NCBI RefSeq assembly: GCF_001039355.2
Contig: NW_019774947.1
Coordinates: 186,001 to 250,000 of the forward strand
Reading direction: 5' to 3'
Length of the DNA: 64,000 bases
Source: Lingula anatina
Lineage: Eukaryota; Brachiopoda; Lingulata; Lingulida; Lingulidae
Positions 59,461 to 64,000 of this stretch are shown here, piece by piece. Positions within the stretch are counted from its first letter, which is position 1. Each line of letters begins with the position of its first letter. The translations under genes were made by a program, and so were the position numbers. A model generated the notes under the pieces. The model did no database searches. It worked only from the letters and a program-made list of their open reading frames with translations, and had not been told where the DNA came from.

Positions 59461-62400
59461 CTGAAATATATTGTAAAATTAGTTTACGAACGATTGAATT
59501 TAATAATCTTTCCAGAAAACACAGAACATTTTGTAACGTTGCCATAATAACACTTTTTGGTTATTTAAATGTTTTGGTAACATTTTAATAACGTTTTGTG
59601 TTTGCTGGGTTCATGACACAGACATACTTCACTGAATATTCAGTATCAAATATGTTTTCATTTCACACCTTGCTTATGAAGAACAGAATACGTTTTTTGC
59701 GGCTTTTGCGAAATAAATGCTTATTGCTCTGCACGAACACTTAGTACAAGACAGCCAACAGTTAGGTGTGTAATAAAATTGTGACAGGTAAGAGAATACA
59801 ACGCAGACAATAGATAAGTTAGTGACAGACAAAACTATGCAGGTTACATAACATCTTTATAATTTATTGAAATGACTGAAATGACAACAGATATTAATTT
59901 TACATATATGTATTATACTAAGACAACTTAGTAGATAAGACTACATTCTGAGACGCGAGATGAGTTTTATGCCATCTATTATGGGAACAATTGCAACTGT
60001 CACCATTGGTGCTCCTACCCTCTTCTACACGTTGAGTGAATAACGCTTGTTGTATAAAGGGAAGTGAGCATTCGCACAGTATAGTTTACCTGTACAAAGT
60101 TGTTGTATATTTTTATTATGCTTTGGGCATATATGCAGTTTTATAAAGTTTATAGGTAGGCCTAAATTCAAGCTTATACATAGATATTGTTTTCTGTTCT
60201 GTTTCTTTGCTGGCTTCAATACATTTACCATGCGGTTATTTCTCTAAAGCAAAATAACGAAGGAAAACTTTCTGTCACGAGTTGTAGGCTGATTTTGTAT
60301 TGGTTTTTACATTTACGTGCCTTTTGTGAATGAGACACCTATTCATTGTCAATTGAAGTAAAATGAATCGTGTACGGTATTGCTTGCATCTTATTGAAAA
60401 CGTATTAGCTGCAACCCGATCCAAATATAGAGTAGTGCAGTGTGATAGATAAGATAACACTGGATGTTGAAAAAAGGATGGTTTTTTAGTTCCGCATTGG
60501 ATTCTACACATCGGACAAGATACTGGCGTTCCATACTCCGGCAACTCACGGCCAATACAGACATATTGCAAATCCATGTAGCATTTGTTTAGAACAACTC
60601 ATACATTTAGACACCGCAAGCAGGAAAGGAGAGACTAAGCAGGGGTGTTTACCTGTAAGACCAGACACAATCTATAAGATGTTTTTAAAACGAGTATTGA
60701 CTCCCTGTAAACAGGTAGACGGAATTTATCTAATTTTTTAACCGTATGGGTATGTCGCATCAATTATAGATTGCTCTTATTACAAAACCAATACCCAAAA
60801 CATTTCCCTTTGGAAAAGACAGAAATAGGTGCGGAAAAATCCGATTTTCACAAAATTAAGGCCAATTGCGCTCATGAACCAAGGTATCAATACTGTCTGG
60901 CCAAGCTGCACCCAGAAATTCAGAGTCTGTTGAAACCGGCATGACAAGAATGGTAGTCCGCAAGGAGCCGTAGTCTGCTCCCCATTACTTTGTACAGGTG
61001 AAATTTGTCCCATATACTAACCCCAATACTACGACTAGTACTAACCCTAACCTGTACGTAATCAAATGGGAGCCCAGACTTTCCCCCGAAAAATTTGGTA
61101 TTTTAGAGAGCGAACGGTGCCACCTGGTACGGTTTAGAACTATAATTCAGCTAGTTTGAATATTAATTTCAAAGGGGGACCATTGGTTTGATTTTTTTCA
61201 AAAATCGCACGGGGGTCAGCCCCCCCCCCCCCCAACCCCCCTTAAATCCGCCAATGTGGTTAGATAATCATCGGGAGTTCTTTCAAACTCAGGGTGGGAA
61301 GTTTGCACTTTGAAGCGTTGCCATGCCGTTGCGTAATGAAGCTGAAGGGTGGAAATTAACCTTCTTCCAAGCCATCAGTTACCATTAGGTGGCAACAATG
61401 ATTCCAATATTTCAAGGGAACGAACACTAAAGAAGACATACATGAAAAATAGATAAAGCAAAACACAGGAGATGTGGACAAGGCGATTGGCGTTTTTCCA
61501 CTCGGTCAATTATCTTCCGTCTTATTCATTCTATTTTTAGACGAACACGTGCACATCATTTACAGAACACGAACATTAAAAATAGGCACAACTCGATTGA
61601 TTATGGGTATTTTTAATGGAAGAACGACGGGAAGTGAGGGTGAATGTTTTGAATACATTGTAGCGAGGCAATGGCCAATGAGTAAATTATCACAAATTAT
61701 CACATCACAAATAACAACAGCCTACATCCATGTACACAATGCGAGGTCTTTGTTGAAACATCCTGAACATATCTGTCAGTAAGTAATGTCAGATCGTCAT
61801 CATGGTGTCTAGGTACAAACATGTTGAAATCAATTTACTCTAACCAACATCATGTGCTTCTTGTTCTAAATTAGAAACGACAGGTAATTCGCATCTTTCG
61901 CTAGTAGGCCTTGGTACGTACTTTAGCTAGTTCCTCAGAAATTCCCATTTAACAGAATGCTTTAATAATGTCCATGTAGCTATTCTTAATTGCCACCTCT
62001 ACCTTTCACTGACCACTTCATGAAGGACCCCTGTGGCCTTTCTCCCTCACTGACCACCTGAATTAATGGTGTCCGTGGACACCTTTCATTAACCCTTTCA
62101 AAATATTTTTGAAAAAGGAGCAGAAAGACGAGTAGAAAGCCGTAAACTTCTGGTGTGATTGATACACCATATGTTGTTTTTTCCCTAGTTAGCATGTAAA
62201 CATTTACTGCTTTCGTCTGTTCTTCGTTGCAAACGTAGTTTTAAATCATGAGGCAACCTTTTCAATTACTGACCCTAAAGGAATTTCAGCTGCAACAGCA
62301 AGTTCAAATCCATGTATTTTTACGTACTACTACTTATTTTTGTTTGTGCCTATGTGAAAAGAAGGTTTCTGCAATTCCCATCATACTCGAACGTACATCA

Positions 62401-62715
62401 AAAAGATACTCACGATATACACAAGATAACATCAACAGCAACAAAAGTTTAGGTGCCTTTAGATCACAACGTTCCACATTTGTTTCCGTTAGATCATATA
62501 AATCCTAATAAATACTGCAAGGCTTATCATATTCATCAAAGATGTAGAACTTACAACGGTTAGATGTGCAAAGGCTTTTATCCCATGGGCCCTTCAAAAT
62601 ATTAATGCATAAAGTTCATTACTGTAAACTGTTTAAAAGAAACTGGTTGATTTTTTTATCAGTGACTTCTTATTGTATGTTTTCAATGTCATAATGTGTT
62701 TAATTAACTTTTGTC

Positions 62716-62718
<3 letters not shown>
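59461..62718. other. Region upstream of the known opsin exons, no exon identified
   Basis: Should contain, or lead to, the missing opsin TM1 exon, but no minus-strand frame with a GN..V TM1 motif and a phase-2 donor was found. Contains a dispersed repeat (60975-61230) with C tracts. Frames at 60780-61013, 61474-61782 and 61986-62195 show no family resemblance. Confidence 0.4.
60975..61235. repeat. Dispersed repeat, two modules adjacent
   Basis: Module A (about 60975-61090, ATTACTTTGTACAGG then CCATATACTAACCCC) and module B (about 61105-61235, GCGAACGGTGCCACCTGGT then a C tract) both recur to the right at 63750-63860 and 63245-63370. Confidence 0.6.
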
Positions 62719-62751
<33 letters not shown>

Positions 62752-62991
62752 NNNNNNNNNNNNNNNNNNNNNNNNNNNNNNNNNNNNNNNNNNNNNNNNN
62801 NNNNNNNNNNNNNNNNNNNNNNNNNNNNNNNNNNNNNNNNNNNNNNNNNNNNNNNNNNNNNNNNNNNNNNNNNNNNNNNNNNNNNNNNNNNNNNNNNNNN
62901 NNNNNNNNNNNNNNNNNNNNNNNNNNNNNNNNNNNNNNNNNNNNNNNNNNNNNNNNNNNNNNNNNNNNNNNNNNNNNNNNNNNNNNNNNNN

Positions 62992-63035
<44 letters not shown>
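62719..63035. other. Assembly gap flanked by poly-T
   Basis: A run of about 33 T, then 240 N (62752-62991), then about 44 T. The gap interrupts a homopolymer, so the true length is unknown; the T runs may be assembly artefacts. Open frames across it are meaningless. Confidence 0.95.
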
Positions 63036-63037
<2 letters not shown>

Positions 63038-64000
63038 ATGTACAAACCTACTTTTAGTTGCAAGAATCATTATTATTATTTAATTATATTATAAGGATTC
63101 ATTGTAAAATTTTGTTTGACAAGAATGGTAAGAGCATCATTATCAGGTGCGTTTCCAGGATTATTTTAGGGGGGTCTAGTTCTTTTGAAGAATGAATGAC
63201 ATCGGATGCGAAGTCTACCCTTGCTCCCTTGGTGTGGGGTTCGGTGTTTTTCGAAGGGCAAACGGTGCCATTTGGTGCCGTTTAGGATAATGATTTAGCC
63301 CTTCAAAATTCTTATATCAAGAGAGGAATATTGGTGTAATTTTATCCAGAAACCGAGGGGGGGGGAGCAGGTCAGAATTCAGCAATACGTGAAAAACACT
63401 CTTCTAGGTTTAGAAGGTACAGCGGTGTAAAAAAAAACTACCCTTTGTGCCCTCTTATATCACCTGCATGTTTCAAGCATACTTTAAAGTTAAAGCTTCC
63501 TGGCAGGCAAAGTAATCAATTTCAACACGGAGTTTGTTCGCTACACAAAGAAAGGGTGTTTTCTCGTATTGCTAAAAAACTGGCAATTGTGATGCTCTTT
63601 CCAGTCTTGTTTACATTACCAAAAGATGTCTTAGTCTCCTTCTGAGTACTGAATGTAATACAATGGATGAATTAGAACATATTTGATTAGTGGTATTTGT
63701 TATACAATAGTCTTTTGAAAAGAATGTCAGGTCACTTGGAACAAAGTTTAATCGCTATTACTTTGTACAGGCGACATCCGTCCTATATACTGACCCCGAT
63801 ACATTGTATTAACCCAAACCTACTCTGCTTGTTTTCATATGGGACTCTGGAATTCCATTCTTAGTACTTTTTAACGGAAAGCTAAAAACATCACTTGCTA
63901 ATCTTTAAATAACAGCACACAAGCATACATAACTTAAAACCTTGTATTAGTATTTATATATTTAATGTACTTTTTTGTTAGCATTAGGAAAACTATGAAC
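63036..64000. other. Right flank, no gene seen
   Basis: AT-rich noncoding DNA. Apart from the repeat modules at 63245-63860 nothing is recognised; a 66-codon frame at 63445-63645 has no supporting features. Confidence 0.4.
63245..63860. repeat. Second copies of the two-module dispersed repeat
   Basis: Module B (about 63245-63370, GGGCAAACGGTGCCATTTGGT then a G tract) and module A (about 63750-63860, ATTACTTTGTACAGG, CCTATATACTGACCCC) in the same orientation as at 60975-61235 but in swapped order, about 390 bp apart. Confidence 0.6.

Noticed and set aside
62673-63094. Frames of poly-Phe or poly-Lys across the N run
   Set aside because: They translate homopolymer and gap characters.

Overview
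This is eukaryotic (animal) DNA: multi-exon genes with GT-AG introns, AT-rich introns full of microsatellites, minisatellites and small inverted-repeat elements, and metazoan gene families. The set (one FES/FER kinase, an FBXL17-type F-box protein, an animal chitin synthase with tandem SAM domains, and a rhabdomeric-like opsin) suggests a marine invertebrate, most likely a lophotrochozoan such as a brachiopod or mollusc. The phylum is inference. Exon models were built by hand from splice signals, reading phase and family resemblance. The FES/FER, FBXL17-like, chitin synthase and transmembrane-protein models each give an uninterrupted frame divisible by three.

Layout. 1-1200: a possible first coding exon on the minus strand of a gene that runs off the left edge. 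3803-13819 (-): complete 16-exon FES/FER non-receptor tyrosine kinase (877 aa), with an untranslated first exon near 16.8-16.9 kb. 16.9-21.7 kb (+): FBXL17-like F-box/LRR gene (646 aa). Its first exon lies head-to-head with that of FES/FER across a compact shared promoter containing a perfect CRE. 23168-38896 (-): complete 23-exon chitin synthase (1582 aa), tail-to-tail with FBXL17-like. 39-44.8 kb: intergenic, with one hairpin element. 44808-47489 (+): a 5-exon single-pass membrane protein of 299 aa that I do not recognise, with a spliced 3' UTR. 49.4-55.6 kb: intergenic. 55769-59460 (-): the 3' part of an opsin gene; the TM1 exon was not found. 59.5-64 kb: repeats and a poly-T-flanked assembly gap.

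The genes do not form a pathway; they are ordinary neighbours. The most unusual material is in the repeats. A 2.55-kb fold-back element of ~180-bp monomers, each with a YY1-like core, sits in one chitin synthase intron. A 54-bp, frame-preserving minisatellite abuts a splice donor in the FES/FER kinase domain, and its relatives appear inside the FBXL17-like coding sequence. The chitin synthase gene also shows two GC-AG introns, a NAGNAG acceptor and two in-frame alternative donors in the cytoplasmic region that carries the SAM domains.
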